DNA from: Mixta hanseatica
GTDB lineage: Bacteria > Pseudomonadota > Gammaproteobacteria > Enterobacterales > Enterobacteriaceae
Direction: 5' to 3'
Assembly: GCF_023517775.1 (NCBI RefSeq)
Contig: NZ_CP082904.1
Location: 3,534,001-3,598,000, forward strand
DNA: 64,000 nucleotides
Shown: positions 30,320 to 38,695 of the stretch, one piece after another
Layout: each line of letters begins with the position of its first letter
Position numbering within the stretch: the first letter of the stretch is position 1
Notes under the pieces: model-generated
The model's input: only the letters and a program-made list of their open reading frames with translations
Database searches by the model: none
What the model was told of the DNA's origin: nothing
Made by a program: the position numbers and the translations under genes

Positions 30320-31033
30320 ATGTCTCGCAAAATTCTGTTTACCGTTGCCTTTTCCGCCCTGCTTGCGCCATTAGCCGCACATAGCCTGAGCGGAAACGCT
30401 TATCATCAAAATAATTTTCAACAGGCGAAGAAAGTCTCTGCGCAAATCAACGCCGATGCGCCTGGCTCTTTTTATTGCGGCTGTAAAATTAACTGGCAGG
30501 GAAAAAAAGGCGTGCCCGATTTGGCGTCCTGCGGCTACCAGGTGCGTAAAAACGCCAACCGCGCCAGCCGTATAGAATGGGAGCATGTGGTCCCCGCCTG
30601 GCAATTCGGCCACCAGCGCCAGTGCTGGCAGGACGGCGGCCGTAAAAACTGCAGTAAGGATGATGGCTATCGCCAGATAGAATCTGATTTGCATAACCTG
30701 CAGCCAGCAATTGGCGAAGTGAACGGCGATCGCGGCAACTTTATGTACAGTCAATGGAATGGCAGCGAACGCCAGTACGGCCAGTGCGAAATGAAAATTG
30801 ATTTTAAAAATAAACTGGCCGAGCCGCCGGCGCGTGCGCGCGGCATTATCGCCCGCACTTATTTTTATATGCGCGATCGTTACCAGCTGCGCCTGTCTCG
30901 TCAGCAGACGCAACTGATGCAGGTATGGGATAAGCAATACCCGGTAACGCCCTGGGAATGCGAACGTGATAAACGCATCGCAAAAATTCAGGGCAACCAT
31001 AACCCATACGTTGAGCGCGCTTGCCAGCGTTAA
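30320..31033 (+). CDS. endA: DNA-specific endonuclease I (periplasmic)
   Basis: EndA cuts double-stranded DNA in the periplasm. The 237-residue precursor has a signal peptide ([20 protein letters not shown]) and the beta-beta-alpha metal catalytic motif [13 protein letters not shown], with further conserved [17 protein letters not shown]. Several cysteines (YCGCK, CWQ, NCSK, CEM) suit a disulfide-stabilised secreted enzyme. I start at MSRKILF, because upstream in-frame codons belong to the tail of sprT in another frame. E. coli EndA has 235 residues. Confidence 0.95.
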   Translation: MSRKILFTVAFSALLAPLAAHSLSGNAYHQNNFQQAKKVSAQINADAPGSFYCGCKINWQGKKGVPDLASCGYQVRKNANRASRIEWEHVVPAWQFGHQRQCWQDGGRKNCSKDDGYRQIESDLHNLQPAIGEVNGDRGNFMYSQWNGSERQYGQCEMKIDFKNKLAEPPARARGIIARTYFYMRDRYQLRLSRQQTQLMQVWDKQYPVTPWECERDKRIAKIQGNHNPYVERACQR

Positions 31034-31059
31034 AAGCGCTGCCCTACACTTTACATAAC

Positions 31060-31088
31060 CGTGTGACCGGCTGCGCGTCGGTCACACG
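31060..31088. repeat. Perfect inverted repeat between endA and rsmE
   Basis: CGTGTGACCG and CGGTCACACG pair over 10 bp around a 9-nt loop. No U-run follows on either strand. It may be a weak terminator for endA or an operator for rsmE-gshB; the sequence alone does not decide. Confidence 0.5.
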
Positions 31089-31138
31089 AAAGTACTTTAT
31101 GCCGTGCCCCGGCGCGGTCTGTGATTATCAGGAACCTC

Positions 31139-31870
31139 ATGCGAAAACCCCGCATTTATCATCCCGAAACCTTAACGGTCGGTCAGGACGTCGCGCTTAG
31201 TGAAGATGCCGCCAATCACGTTGGCCGGGTGCTGCGTATGGGCAGCGGCCAGGCGCTGGAACTGTTTGATGGCAGTAATCTGGTTTTTGACGCGGAAATT
31301 GTACGCGCCGATAAGCGCAGCGTAACGGTAAAAGTTATGCAAAGCCGCGAAGATAGCCGAGAATCGCCGCTTCATCTGCATCTGGGGCAGGTTATGTCGC
31401 GCGGCGAAAAGATGGAATTCACCATTCAGAAGTCGATCGAACTGGGGGTTAATGTGATTACCCCCTTGTTTTCTGAGCGCTGTGGCGTAAAGCTGGATGC
31501 CGAGCGACAGGCGAAAAAAATCCAACAGTGGCAAAAAATCGCCGTGGCCGCCTGCGAACAGTGTGGACGTAATGTGGTGCCAGAAGTACGTGAGGCAATG
31601 TCGCTGGAAGCCTGGTGCGCCGAGCAGGATGATGCGCTGAAGCTGAATTTACATCCGCGCGCGCAGCATAGTATTAATACGCTGCCGCAGCCGGTGCAGC
31701 GGGTTCGTCTGCTGATAGGCCCGGAAGGTGGATTAACCGCAGAAGAGATCGCCATGACCGGCCGCCATGGTTTTACCGATATTTTGCTTGGCCCACGCGT
31801 GCTGCGCACCGAAACCACCGCGCTCACGGCTATTACGGCACTCCAGGTCAGGTTTGGCGATCTGGGTTAA
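31139..31870 (+). CDS. rsmE: 16S rRNA (uracil(1498)-N(3))-methyltransferase
   Basis: RsmE methylates N3 of U1498 in 16S rRNA. The 243-residue SPOUT enzyme has an N-terminal PUA-like part ([10 protein letters not shown]) and a C-terminal knotted SAM fold with [15 protein letters not shown] and [19 protein letters not shown] start at MRKPRIYH, with AGGA 6-7 nt upstream, giving exactly the E. coli length; an upstream ATG adds six residues. It precedes gshB by 94 bp. Confidence 0.96.
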   Translation: MRKPRIYHPETLTVGQDVALSEDAANHVGRVLRMGSGQALELFDGSNLVFDAEIVRADKRSVTVKVMQSREDSRESPLHLHLGQVMSRGEKMEFTIQKSIELGVNVITPLFSERCGVKLDAERQAKKIQQWQKIAVAACEQCGRNVVPEVREAMSLEAWCAEQDDALKLNLHPRAQHSINTLPQPVQRVRLLIGPEGGLTAEEIAMTGRHGFTDILLGPRVLRTETTALTAITALQVRFGDLG

Positions 31871-31964
31871 GCTAACCAGGCGGCCCATTGCGTTAAGCCT
31901 GTAACAAGAATTTATGCCACCCTGCGGCAAGCGGCATACTGACCGCCCGATCGAGGAGAACAGA

Positions 31965-32909
31965 ATGATTAAGCTTGGCATCGTCATGGATCCGATTACG
32001 ACGATCAATATTAAAAAAGACTCCAGCTTTGCAATGCTGCTGGAAGCACAACGCCGCGGTTATGAAATTCATTATATGGAGATGAACGATCTCTATTTAC
32101 GCGGCGGCGAAGCGCGTGCCCGCACCCGTCAGCTAAGCGTTGAGCAGAACTACGATAAATGGTTTGAGTTTGGCAGTGAGCAGGATATCGCGCTGGCTGA
32201 GCTGAACGTGATTTTGATGCGTAAAGATCCGCCTTTTGACACAGAATTTATTTACGCCACCTATATGCTGGAACGTGCGGAAGAACAGGGCGTGCTGATC
32301 GTTAACAAACCGCAGAGCCTGCGCGACTGTAATGAAAAGCTGTTTACTGCCTGGTTTTCCGAACTGACGCCCGATACGCTGGTAACGCGTGATGGGAAGC
32401 GTATCCGTGAGTTTTGGCAGCAGCACGGCGATATTATTCTGAAGCCGCTGGACGGCATGGGCGGTTCCTCTATTTTCCGTGTGAAGCAGGACGATCCTAA
32501 CGTTGGGGTTATCCTTGAAGCGCTGACCAACCACGGTAAGTTTTTCTGTATGGCGCAAAACTATCTGCCCGCGATTAAAGATGGCGATAAGCGTGTGCTG
32601 GTGGTGGATGGCGAGCCGGTGCCTTATTGTCTGGCGCGTATTCCCCAGTCGGGCGAAACGCGCGGTAACCTGGCCGCCGGTGGACGCGGTGAAGCGCGCC
32701 CGCTTAGCGAAAGCGACTGGGAAATCGCGCGTCGCGTTGGGCCTACGCTGAAACAAAAAGGCCTGATTTTTGTGGGCCTGGATATTATCGGTGACAAACT
32801 GACCGAGATAAACGTAACCAGCCCAACCTGCATTCGTGAAATCGAAGCCGCCTTCCCGGTCTCCATCACCGGTATGTTGATGGATGCTATTGAGAAGCGC
32901 CTGGCATAA
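31965..32909 (+). CDS. gshB: Glutathione synthetase
   Basis: GshB joins glycine to gamma-glutamylcysteine with ATP to make glutathione. The 314-residue ATP-grasp enzyme shows LGIVMDPITTINIKKDSSF at the N-terminus, ILKPLDGMGGSSIFRV in the glycine-rich nucleotide loop, and LDIIGDKLTEINVTSPTCIRE with magnesium ligands. GAGGAG lies 8-9 nt before the chosen ATG (31965), which fits the E. coli start. Confidence 0.97.
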   Translation: MIKLGIVMDPITTINIKKDSSFAMLLEAQRRGYEIHYMEMNDLYLRGGEARARTRQLSVEQNYDKWFEFGSEQDIALAELNVILMRKDPPFDTEFIYATYMLERAEEQGVLIVNKPQSLRDCNEKLFTAWFSELTPDTLVTRDGKRIREFWQQHGDIILKPLDGMGGSSIFRVKQDDPNVGVILEALTNHGKFFCMAQNYLPAIKDGDKRVLVVDGEPVPYCLARIPQSGETRGNLAAGGRGEARPLSESDWEIARRVGPTLKQKGLIFVGLDIIGDKLTEINVTSPTCIREIEAAFPVSITGMLMDAIEKRLA

Positions 32910-33001
32910 ATTTGAACGGGGCAACAGCCCCGTCTTCAACCTGTTAATGGCCCCTTCGGTCACCCGCCGTTAGCCGTTACCCCATATTCAGACGAGTGAG
33001 A

Positions 33002-33565
33002 ATGAATTTACAGCACCATTTTTTGATTGCGATGCCCACCCTACAGGATCCGCTGTTTAAACGTTCGGTGGTATATATCTGCGAGCATAATCAGGACGGC
33101 GCCATGGGGTTAATTATCAATAAACCGATGGAGAACCTGACGGTTGAAGGCATTCTGACCAAGCTTAAAATAGCCCCCTCTCCGCGCGATCCGCAGGTTA
33201 AGCTGGACAAGCCGGTTTTTTCCGGCGGCCCGCTGGCCGAAGACCGCGGATTTATTTTGCACTCGGCCCAGCGCACTTTCGCTTCCAGCATTCGTATCTC
33301 TGATAACACCGTTATTACCACCTCACGCGATGTGCTTGAGTCACTGGGCACGCCGGAGCAGCCGGAGCAGGTGCTGGTGGCGCTGGGCTATTGCGCCTGG
33401 GAAAAAGACCAGCTGGAGGGCGAACTGTTGGAAAATGCCTGGCTGACCACGCCCGCTGACAGCAATATCCTGTTTCAGACGCCGATTGCCGAACGCTGGC
33501 GTGAAGCAGCAAAAAGCCTTGGCGTAGATATCCATAATATTACCAGCGAGGCAGGCCACGCCTGA
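33002..33565 (+). CDS. yqgE: UPF0301 family protein YqgE (AlgH-like)
   Basis: This 187-residue protein of the UPF0301/AlgH family has no settled function. It starts [19 protein letters not shown] and carries the conserved [15 protein letters not shown] and [16 protein letters not shown] blocks. The ATG at 33002 is preferred over a GTG 6 bp upstream by comparison with E. coli. Its TGA overlaps the yqgF ATG (TGATG), indicating translational coupling, a conserved arrangement. Confidence 0.95.
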   Translation: MNLQHHFLIAMPTLQDPLFKRSVVYICEHNQDGAMGLIINKPMENLTVEGILTKLKIAPSPRDPQVKLDKPVFSGGPLAEDRGFILHSAQRTFASSIRISDNTVITTSRDVLESLGTPEQPEQVLVALGYCAWEKDQLEGELLENAWLTTPADSNILFQTPIAERWREAAKSLGVDIHNITSEAGHA

Positions 33566-33990
33566 TGAGCAACATGACCCTTCTGGCGTTTGATTTTGGC
33601 ACCAAAAGCATCGGCGTCGCGGTCGGACAGCCGCTTACCGGCACCGCTCGTCCTTTAACCGCCCTGAAGGCGCAGGACGGCGTGCCTAACTGGGAACAGA
33701 TCGAACGCCTGCTAAAGGAGTGGCAGCCGCAGCAGGTGGTAGTTGGACTGCCGCTGAATATGGACGGCACCGAGCAGCCATTAACCGCCAGAGCGCGCAA
33801 GTTTGCTAACCGGCTGCATGGTCGCTTCGGCGTGCAGGTGGTGTTGCATGACGAGCGGCTCAGCACGGTTGAGGCGCGCGCCGATCTGTTTGCCCGCGGC
33901 GGCTATAAAGCGCTGACTAAAGGCAGCGTCGATTCGCTTTCGGCAGTGATTATCCTGGAAAGCTGGTTTGAGAATCTGCCGGCCTGCTAA
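33565..33990 (+). CDS. yqgF: Holliday junction resolvase-like YqgF/RuvX
   Basis: YqgF has an RNase H-like fold and is implicated in pre-16S rRNA 5' maturation; RuvX-type resolvase activity is inferred for the family. The 141-residue protein has [17 protein letters not shown] with the first acidic residue, [16 protein letters not shown], and [10 protein letters not shown] plus [12 protein letters not shown] with later acidic residues. Its 3' end overlaps the convergent yggR gene by 41 bp. Confidence 0.95.
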   Translation: MSNMTLLAFDFGTKSIGVAVGQPLTGTARPLTALKAQDGVPNWEQIERLLKEWQPQQVVVGLPLNMDGTEQPLTARARKFANRLHGRFGVQVVLHDERLSTVEARADLFARGGYKALTKGSVDSLSAVIILESWFENLPAC

Positions 33991-34978
33991 TAAGCTCCTG
34001 CTGCTGCCGCTGAAGCAAGCTTTGTTCAAACGTCTGCATACCTGACTGCAGACCGGTTTGTAGCAGACCGGCGATCTGATGCGTTTTCCCCTCGCGGATC
34101 AGGTTAGCAATCGCCGGGGTATTGATCAGCACCTCATATAGCCCCACGCGTCCTCCCTCCTTCGCCGCGACTAACCGCTGCGCAATGACCGCCTTCAGGC
34201 TGGAGGCTAACTGGCTGCGCACCAGATTTTTCTGCTGTGCCGGGAAGATATCGATCAGGCGATCCACCGCCTGCGCTGCACCACGCGTATGCAGCGTCGC
34301 CAGTACCAGATGCCCGGTTTCCGCCGCGGTTAACGCCAGCTGAATCGTCTCCAAATCACGCAGCTCGCCGAGCAGAATCACATCAGGATCCTCGCGCAGC
34401 GCCGCCCGTAATCCCTGCTGGAAGCTGCTGCAGTGCTGGCCGATTTGCCGCTGCTGAATCAGCGAGCGGCAACCACAGTGAATAAACTCGATGGGATCTT
34501 CCAGGGTAAGGATATGACGCGCCGTCTGTTGATTAATGGCGTCTACCATTGACGCCAGCGTGGTGGATTTGCCGCTGCCGGTCGCGCCGGTGATCAGAAT
34601 CAGGCCATCCTGCTGTTTTAGCAACGCCGGCACGCTGGCGGGCAGTCGCAATGCCTCCAGCGTGGGACAACGGCTGGCAATCAGGCGCAACGCCAGCGAT
34701 ATGCCCTGCCGCTGGTGAAATACATTCGCGCGCAGGCGCTGCCCGCTGGCGGTGGTAATGGCAAAATCCGCATGCCCTTCCCGCTTCAGGCTGGCCTGCT
34801 GTTCAGCATCCAGCCAGCGATGGCACAAGGCCTCCAGCGCCGGCGCGCTGGTCGGCGGCTGCTCCGGGATCGGCTGTAATACGCCATCCAGACGCCAGCG
34901 CGGCAAATGTCCGCTACAAAGGTGCAGATCGGCGGCATTATGCTTTACACTAAGGGCCACGATTTCCTCCACATCCAT
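33950..34978 (-). CDS. yggR: PilT-like type IV pilus/secretion ATPase YggR
   Basis: This 342-residue protein belongs to the GspE/PilT ATPase superfamily and resembles the PilT retraction motor. It has [15 protein letters not shown] near the N-terminus, the Walker A motif [25 protein letters not shown], the Asp and His boxes [15 protein letters not shown] and [16 protein letters not shown] start at MDVEEIVAL (34978), with AGGAG 7 nt upstream. No other pilus genes lie in the window, so its motor role is unproven. It is divergent from yggS, with only 15 bp between the start codons. Confidence 0.92.
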   Translation of the reverse strand: MDVEEIVALSVKHNAADLHLCSGHLPRWRLDGVLQPIPEQPPTSAPALEALCHRWLDAEQQASLKREGHADFAITTASGQRLRANVFHQRQGISLALRLIASRCPTLEALRLPASVPALLKQQDGLILITGATGSGKSTTLASMVDAINQQTARHILTLEDPIEFIHCGCRSLIQQRQIGQHCSSFQQGLRAALREDPDVILLGELRDLETIQLALTAAETGHLVLATLHTRGAAQAVDRLIDIFPAQQKNLVRSQLASSLKAVIAQRLVAAKEGGRVGLYEVLINTPAIANLIREGKTHQIAGLLQTGLQSGMQTFEQSLLQRQQQELISRPADSQTSFPG

Positions 34979-34993
34979 GATCTTCTCCTGACT

Positions 34994-35704
34994 ATGACTT
35001 CTATTCAGCACAACTTACAGGAAGTTCGCCAGCGGATCGCCGCGGCGGCATCGCGCTGCGGCCGCGATCCACAAGAAATTACGCTGCTTGCCGTCAGTAA
35101 AACCAAACCTGCGAGCGCTGTCGCAGAAGCGCTACAGGCCGGGCAAATCGCCTTCGGCGAGAATTACGTGCAGGAAGGCGTGGATAAAATTCAGCTATTA
35201 GCTGACGCCTGGCAGCCTGAATGGCACTTTATCGGTCCGCTGCAATCCAATAAAAGCCGTCTGGTGGCGGAAAATTTCGCCTGGTGCCATACGGTCGATC
35301 GTTTACGTATCGCTACGCGCCTGAACGATCAGCGTCCGGCGCACCTGCCGCCGTTGAATGTGTTAATTCAGGTAAATATCAGTGACGAAAACAGCAAATC
35401 GGGCATTATGCTTGAGGCGCTGCCAGAGCTGGCGCAGGCGGTTTCTGCCCTGCCGCATTTGCGGCTGCGCGGACTGATGGCTATTCCGGCGCCGGAAAAA
35501 GATTACCCGCGTCAGTTGGCGGTCTGTCAGAAGATGGCGGACGCGCTGGCTTCGCTAAAACAGCATTATCCATCCGTCGATACACTTTCTCTGGGAATGA
35601 GCGACGATATGGAGGCCGCAATTGCGGCAGGCAGTACCATGGTTCGTATCGGCACCGCTATTTTCGGCGCGCGCGATTACGGTACCACTCCCCCACAACA
35701 ATAA
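34994..35704 (+). CDS. yggS: PLP homeostasis protein YggS
   Basis: YggS binds pyridoxal 5'-phosphate and balances vitamin B6 and amino acid pools without known catalytic activity. The 236-residue TIM barrel resembles the alanine racemase N-terminal domain. The PLP lysine is in LLAVSKTKPASAV; FGENYVQEG, WHFIGPLQSNK and TLSLGMSDDMEAAI are typical. The ATG at 34994 agrees with E. coli; its promoter must lie within the divergent yggR. Confidence 0.95.
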   Translation: MTSIQHNLQEVRQRIAAAASRCGRDPQEITLLAVSKTKPASAVAEALQAGQIAFGENYVQEGVDKIQLLADAWQPEWHFIGPLQSNKSRLVAENFAWCHTVDRLRIATRLNDQRPAHLPPLNVLIQVNISDENSKSGIMLEALPELAQAVSALPHLRLRGLMAIPAPEKDYPRQLAVCQKMADALASLKQHYPSVDTLSLGMSDDMEAAIAAGSTMVRIGTAIFGARDYGTTPPQQ

Positions 35705-35716
35705 TTGAGGAACCTC

Positions 35717-36268
35717 ATGCTGACGTTGACTTTTCTGGTAACGACGCTGATTAATCTGTACGTGAAAGTGTTGTTGCTACGCATCTGGATGCAGTGGGCA
35801 AGATGCGATTTTTATAACCCGTTTTCCCAGTTTGTGGTCAAAATTACCCAGCCGGTTATCAAGCCGCTGCGTCGTGTTATCCCTTCTATCGGTCCGGTGG
35901 ATACCGCCTCGCTGCTGCTGGCCTATGTGCTTAGCGTGCTGATGTTTACCCTGGTGTTCGCATTACAAAGCAGCGTTTTCCTGTTCGATCCGGTATTCCT
36001 CTATTTTGGCCTCGTCTCGCTGGTGAAAGCGGCTGGCGTGCTGGTGTTCTGGGTCATTATTGTTCGCTCGCTGATGAGCTGGATAAGTCAGGGCCGCAAT
36101 CCGGTTGATTATGTACTGATCCAACTGACCGAACCGCTGATGGCCCCGGTACGCCGTATTCTGCCGGCGATGGGCGGCATCGATTTCTCCGCGATGGTGG
36201 TGATCCTGATCCTCTATATGCTGAATTTCCTGGGTATGGATTTCATTCCTGGCTGGGCGCAGCTGTAA
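35717..36268 (+). CDS. yggT: YggT family inner-membrane protein
   Basis: This 183-residue integral membrane protein has two copies of the YGGT domain ([39 protein letters not shown]), each ending in a P-x-x-P-x-R-R-x-x-P turn ([24 protein letters not shown]). It is linked to osmotic or potassium stress tolerance in some bacteria. The start at MLTLTF has AGGA 6-7 nt upstream. The small gene yggU that follows it in E. coli is missing here: only 35 bp separate it from rdgB. Confidence 0.93.
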   Translation: MLTLTFLVTTLINLYVKVLLLRIWMQWARCDFYNPFSQFVVKITQPVIKPLRRVIPSIGPVDTASLLLAYVLSVLMFTLVFALQSSVFLFDPVFLYFGLVSLVKAAGVLVFWVIIVRSLMSWISQGRNPVDYVLIQLTEPLMAPVRRILPAMGGIDFSAMVVILILYMLNFLGMDFIPGWAQL

Positions 36269-36303
36269 CTGTTTTTATTGCCGTAAACGTTTCTGGAACT
36301 GAT

Positions 36304-36897
36304 ATGCAAAAAGTTGTCCTCGCCACCGGTAACCCGGGCAAAGTGCGTGAATTGGCCGATCTGCTGGCTGATTTTGGCCTGAATATTGTGGCGCAAACCG
36401 ATTTAGGCGTGGAGTCCGCAGAGGAAACCGGCTTAACCTTTATTGAAAACGCCATTCTGAAAGCGCGTCATGCCGCACAGATAACCGGACTGCCGGCGAT
36501 TGCCGATGACTCGGGTCTGGCGGTAGATGCGCTTGACGGCGCGCCGGGGATCTACTCGGCGCGCTACGCCGGCGAGGCGGCCAGCGATCGACAGAACCTG
36601 GAAAAGCTGCTGGAGGCGCTGCATGATACGCCGGAAGGCCAGCGTCAGGCGCAGTTCCACTGCGTGCTGGTTTATCTGCGTCATGCAGCCGATCCGACGC
36701 CGCTGGTATGCCATGGCAGCTGGCACGGCGAAATTATCCGTACGCCGGCAGGCGCTGGCGGCTTTGGCTACGATCCGATTTTTTATCTGCCCGAGCTGGG
36801 TAAGACCGCAGCGGAGCTGAGCAAAGCGGAGAAACAGGCGGTTTCTCACCGTGGCCAGGCGCTGGCTCTGTTGCTGGAAGCGATGCGTAATGGCTAA
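36304..36897 (+). CDS. rdgB: XTP/dITP pyrophosphatase RdgB
   Basis: RdgB (inosine triphosphate pyrophosphatase family) hydrolyses dITP, XTP and related nucleotides so that they are not built into DNA or RNA. The 197-residue length equals E. coli. Motifs are [35 protein letters not shown] and [16 protein letters not shown]. Its last 8 bp overlap the hemW start. Confidence 0.97.
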   Translation: MQKVVLATGNPGKVRELADLLADFGLNIVAQTDLGVESAEETGLTFIENAILKARHAAQITGLPAIADDSGLAVDALDGAPGIYSARYAGEAASDRQNLEKLLEALHDTPEGQRQAQFHCVLVYLRHAADPTPLVCHGSWHGEIIRTPAGAGGFGYDPIFYLPELGKTAAELSKAEKQAVSHRGQALALLLEAMRNG

Positions 36898-38026
36898 TCT
36901 TCCCCCGCTCAGTCTCTATATTCATATTCCCTGGTGCGTACAAAAATGCCCCTACTGCGACTTCAACTCGCATGCCTTAAAAGGCGAGGTACCGCATGAG
37001 GAATATGTTAACCATCTGCTGGCCGATCTGGATCGCGATCTGCCGTTAACCAGCGGACGCGAAGTCGCCACCATCTTTATCGGCGGCGGTACGCCCAGCC
37101 TGTTAAGCAGCGCTGCCATGCAACAGCTGCTGGATGGCGTGCGGGCACGCCTGCCGTTAGCGGCCGGGGCAGAGATCACCATGGAAGCCAATCCCGGCAC
37201 GGTGGAAGCCGATCGCTTCAGCGCCTATCAGGCGGCAGGCGTCAACCGTATTTCCATCGGCGTGCAGAGCTTTGACTCGCTTAAGCTACAGCGTCTTGGC
37301 CGTATTCATGGCCCGGAAGAGGCCAAACGCGCCGCGCATTTGGCCGCCGGCCTGGGCCTGCGCAGTTTTAACCTTGATTTGATGCATGGCCTGCCCGATC
37401 AATCGCTGACCGAAGCGCTGGACGATCTGCGCCAGGCGATTGCGCTTAATCCACCGCATCTTTCCTGGTATCAGCTGACCATTGAGCCGAATACGCTATT
37501 TGCGTCACGCCCGCCAGTGCTGCCGGATGATGACGCGCTGTGGGATATTTTTGAGCAGGGCCATCAGCTTCTGACGGCGGCAGGCTACCAGCAGTATGAA
37601 ACCTCGGCCTACGCGAAGCCGGGCTATCGCTGTGAGCATAACCTCAACTACTGGCGGTTCGGTGACTATCTGGGCATTGGCTGTGGGGCGCATGGCAAGC
37701 TAACGCAGCCGGATGGCCGAATTGTACGTACGGTAAAAACGCGCCATCCGCGCGGCTTTATGGCGGGAGAGTATCTGGATAAACAGTACGAAGTAGCGGA
37801 TGAGGATAAGCCGTTTGAGTTCTTTATGAACCGTTTCCGCCTGTTGGAGCCTGCGCCGCGTCAGGATTTCACGCGCTATACCGGTCTGGAAGAAGCCATT
37901 ATTCGCCCGCAGCTGGATAATGCGCTGGAGAAAGGCTACCTGACGGAAACGCCGGAATATTGGCAGGTGACGGAGAAAGGCAAGCTATTCCTTAATTCGC
38001 TGCTGGAACTGTTCCTGGCGGAATAA
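36890..38026 (+). CDS. hemW: Radical SAM heme chaperone HemW
   Basis: HemW binds heme and is proposed to deliver it to respiratory proteins; it was formerly annotated as coproporphyrinogen oxidase-like. The 378-residue protein has the radical SAM motif in [27 protein letters not shown] and the CPO-type HemN C-terminal domain ([18 protein letters not shown]). It starts inside the end of rdgB, so the two are coupled. It marks the left border of the Rhs remnant; in E. coli it is followed by yggM and ansB, which are absent here. Confidence 0.96.
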   Translation: MANLPPLSLYIHIPWCVQKCPYCDFNSHALKGEVPHEEYVNHLLADLDRDLPLTSGREVATIFIGGGTPSLLSSAAMQQLLDGVRARLPLAAGAEITMEANPGTVEADRFSAYQAAGVNRISIGVQSFDSLKLQRLGRIHGPEEAKRAAHLAAGLGLRSFNLDLMHGLPDQSLTEALDDLRQAIALNPPHLSWYQLTIEPNTLFASRPPVLPDDDALWDIFEQGHQLLTAAGYQQYETSAYAKPGYRCEHNLNYWRFGDYLGIGCGAHGKLTQPDGRIVRTVKTRHPRGFMAGEYLDKQYEVADEDKPFEFFMNRFRLLEPAPRQDFTRYTGLEEAIIRPQLDNALEKGYLTETPEYWQVTEKGKLFLNSLLELFLAE

Positions 38027-38082
38027 CCTGTATTTAAAAAATAAGGTTAAGTCCATTCTCTGGTGGAGAATTAATGTAATAT

Positions 38083-38118
38083 CAAGGGCGGGTGGGTTTT
38101 ATTCTGCCCTTGTTATTA
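38083..38118 (+). terminator. Possible terminator after hemW
   Basis: CAAGGGC (38083-38089) and GCCCTTG (38106-38112) can pair across a 16-nt loop, followed by TTATTAT. The long loop makes it a weak candidate. Confidence 0.35.
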
Positions 38119-38236
38119 TCCATGCGATTATAACCTTGCCGGGTATAGTGCCCTGCTCCTACAGAGTTCTACCGCTACCGTTTCTATTACCAGTAGTGCA
38201 AATCATGAAGCGGAGAGGAGATGAAAATAGCATCAT

Positions 38237-38621
38237 CTATATCAAGATTACCGAACCCACCTTATATAGACCATAGCCATGATTTCCTTCGACAATTACA
38301 TTACCATCTATTTTTATTAGAGGCGCAACATTGCCCTTTAATAATCTATCTACATAACGCTGGATAGCCGGAAGAAAAACCGTCCCTTGTACTGTTTCTA
38401 AAGTATTCCCCTTCAAAGCCTTTTGAACAACTTCAGCAGTAACATTAGCACTTTTAGTAATTCCATAGCCGTTTAACCCCCACGGATCCACCCATACCAG
38501 CGGGTCGCTGACGTACGCATAGGTGTTCAGCCCGCCTGCCAGCCCTATCGGGTCAGGCTGCGTGTAGCGCCCCGTCGCCGGGTCGTAATACCGGAACAGA
38601 TTGTAGTGCAGCCCGGAATAC
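38237..38621 (-). pseudogene. Severed 3' end of the rhs gene: last core residues plus toxin tip
   Basis: In the frame [20 protein letters not shown] to [12 protein letters not shown] this stretch is the canonical end of an Rhs core, cut from the main ORF by the 74-bp insertion at 38622. After DPWGL comes an AT-rich 78-residue tip ([16 protein letters not shown] to VILI), in contrast to the GC-rich core, as expected of exchangeable Rhs tips. [20 protein letters not shown] and GNVIVEGNH resemble ParB/sulfiredoxin-like toxin tips, which I recall with GNHRY at this point; here it is GNHGYG and the frame ends soon after. No start codon with a ribosome site serves it, and the 210 bp to hemW hold no immunity ORF. 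Confidence 0.7.
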
Positions 38622-38695
38622 TCGCCTCATCCATGAGGCTCGCCCCTTCGGGGCCAGCGCTGAAGCGCTGTTCAAATCAGCTCCCGGCAGATTTG
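38622..38695 (-). mobile_element. 74-bp multi-hairpin insertion in rhs
   Basis: Read leftward, this segment lies between GATAGAGA and GTATTCC, which joined would restore the Rhs frame [11 protein letters not shown]. It contains four consecutive palindromes: AAATC/GATTT, CAGCGC-TTCA-GCGCTG, CCCC-GAA-GGGG and GCCTCAT-GG-ATGAGGC. The length is not a multiple of three and it brings a TGA, so it breaks the ORF. It looks like a short non-autonomous palindromic repeat of the REP or MITE kind. I recall similar sequence in other enterobacterial genomes but cannot name the family. Confidence 0.7.

Noticed and set aside
31060..31088. Inverted repeat read as a CRP site (TGTGACC ... GGTCACA)
   Set aside because: The half-sites are far more than 6 bp apart, which excludes CRP spacing.
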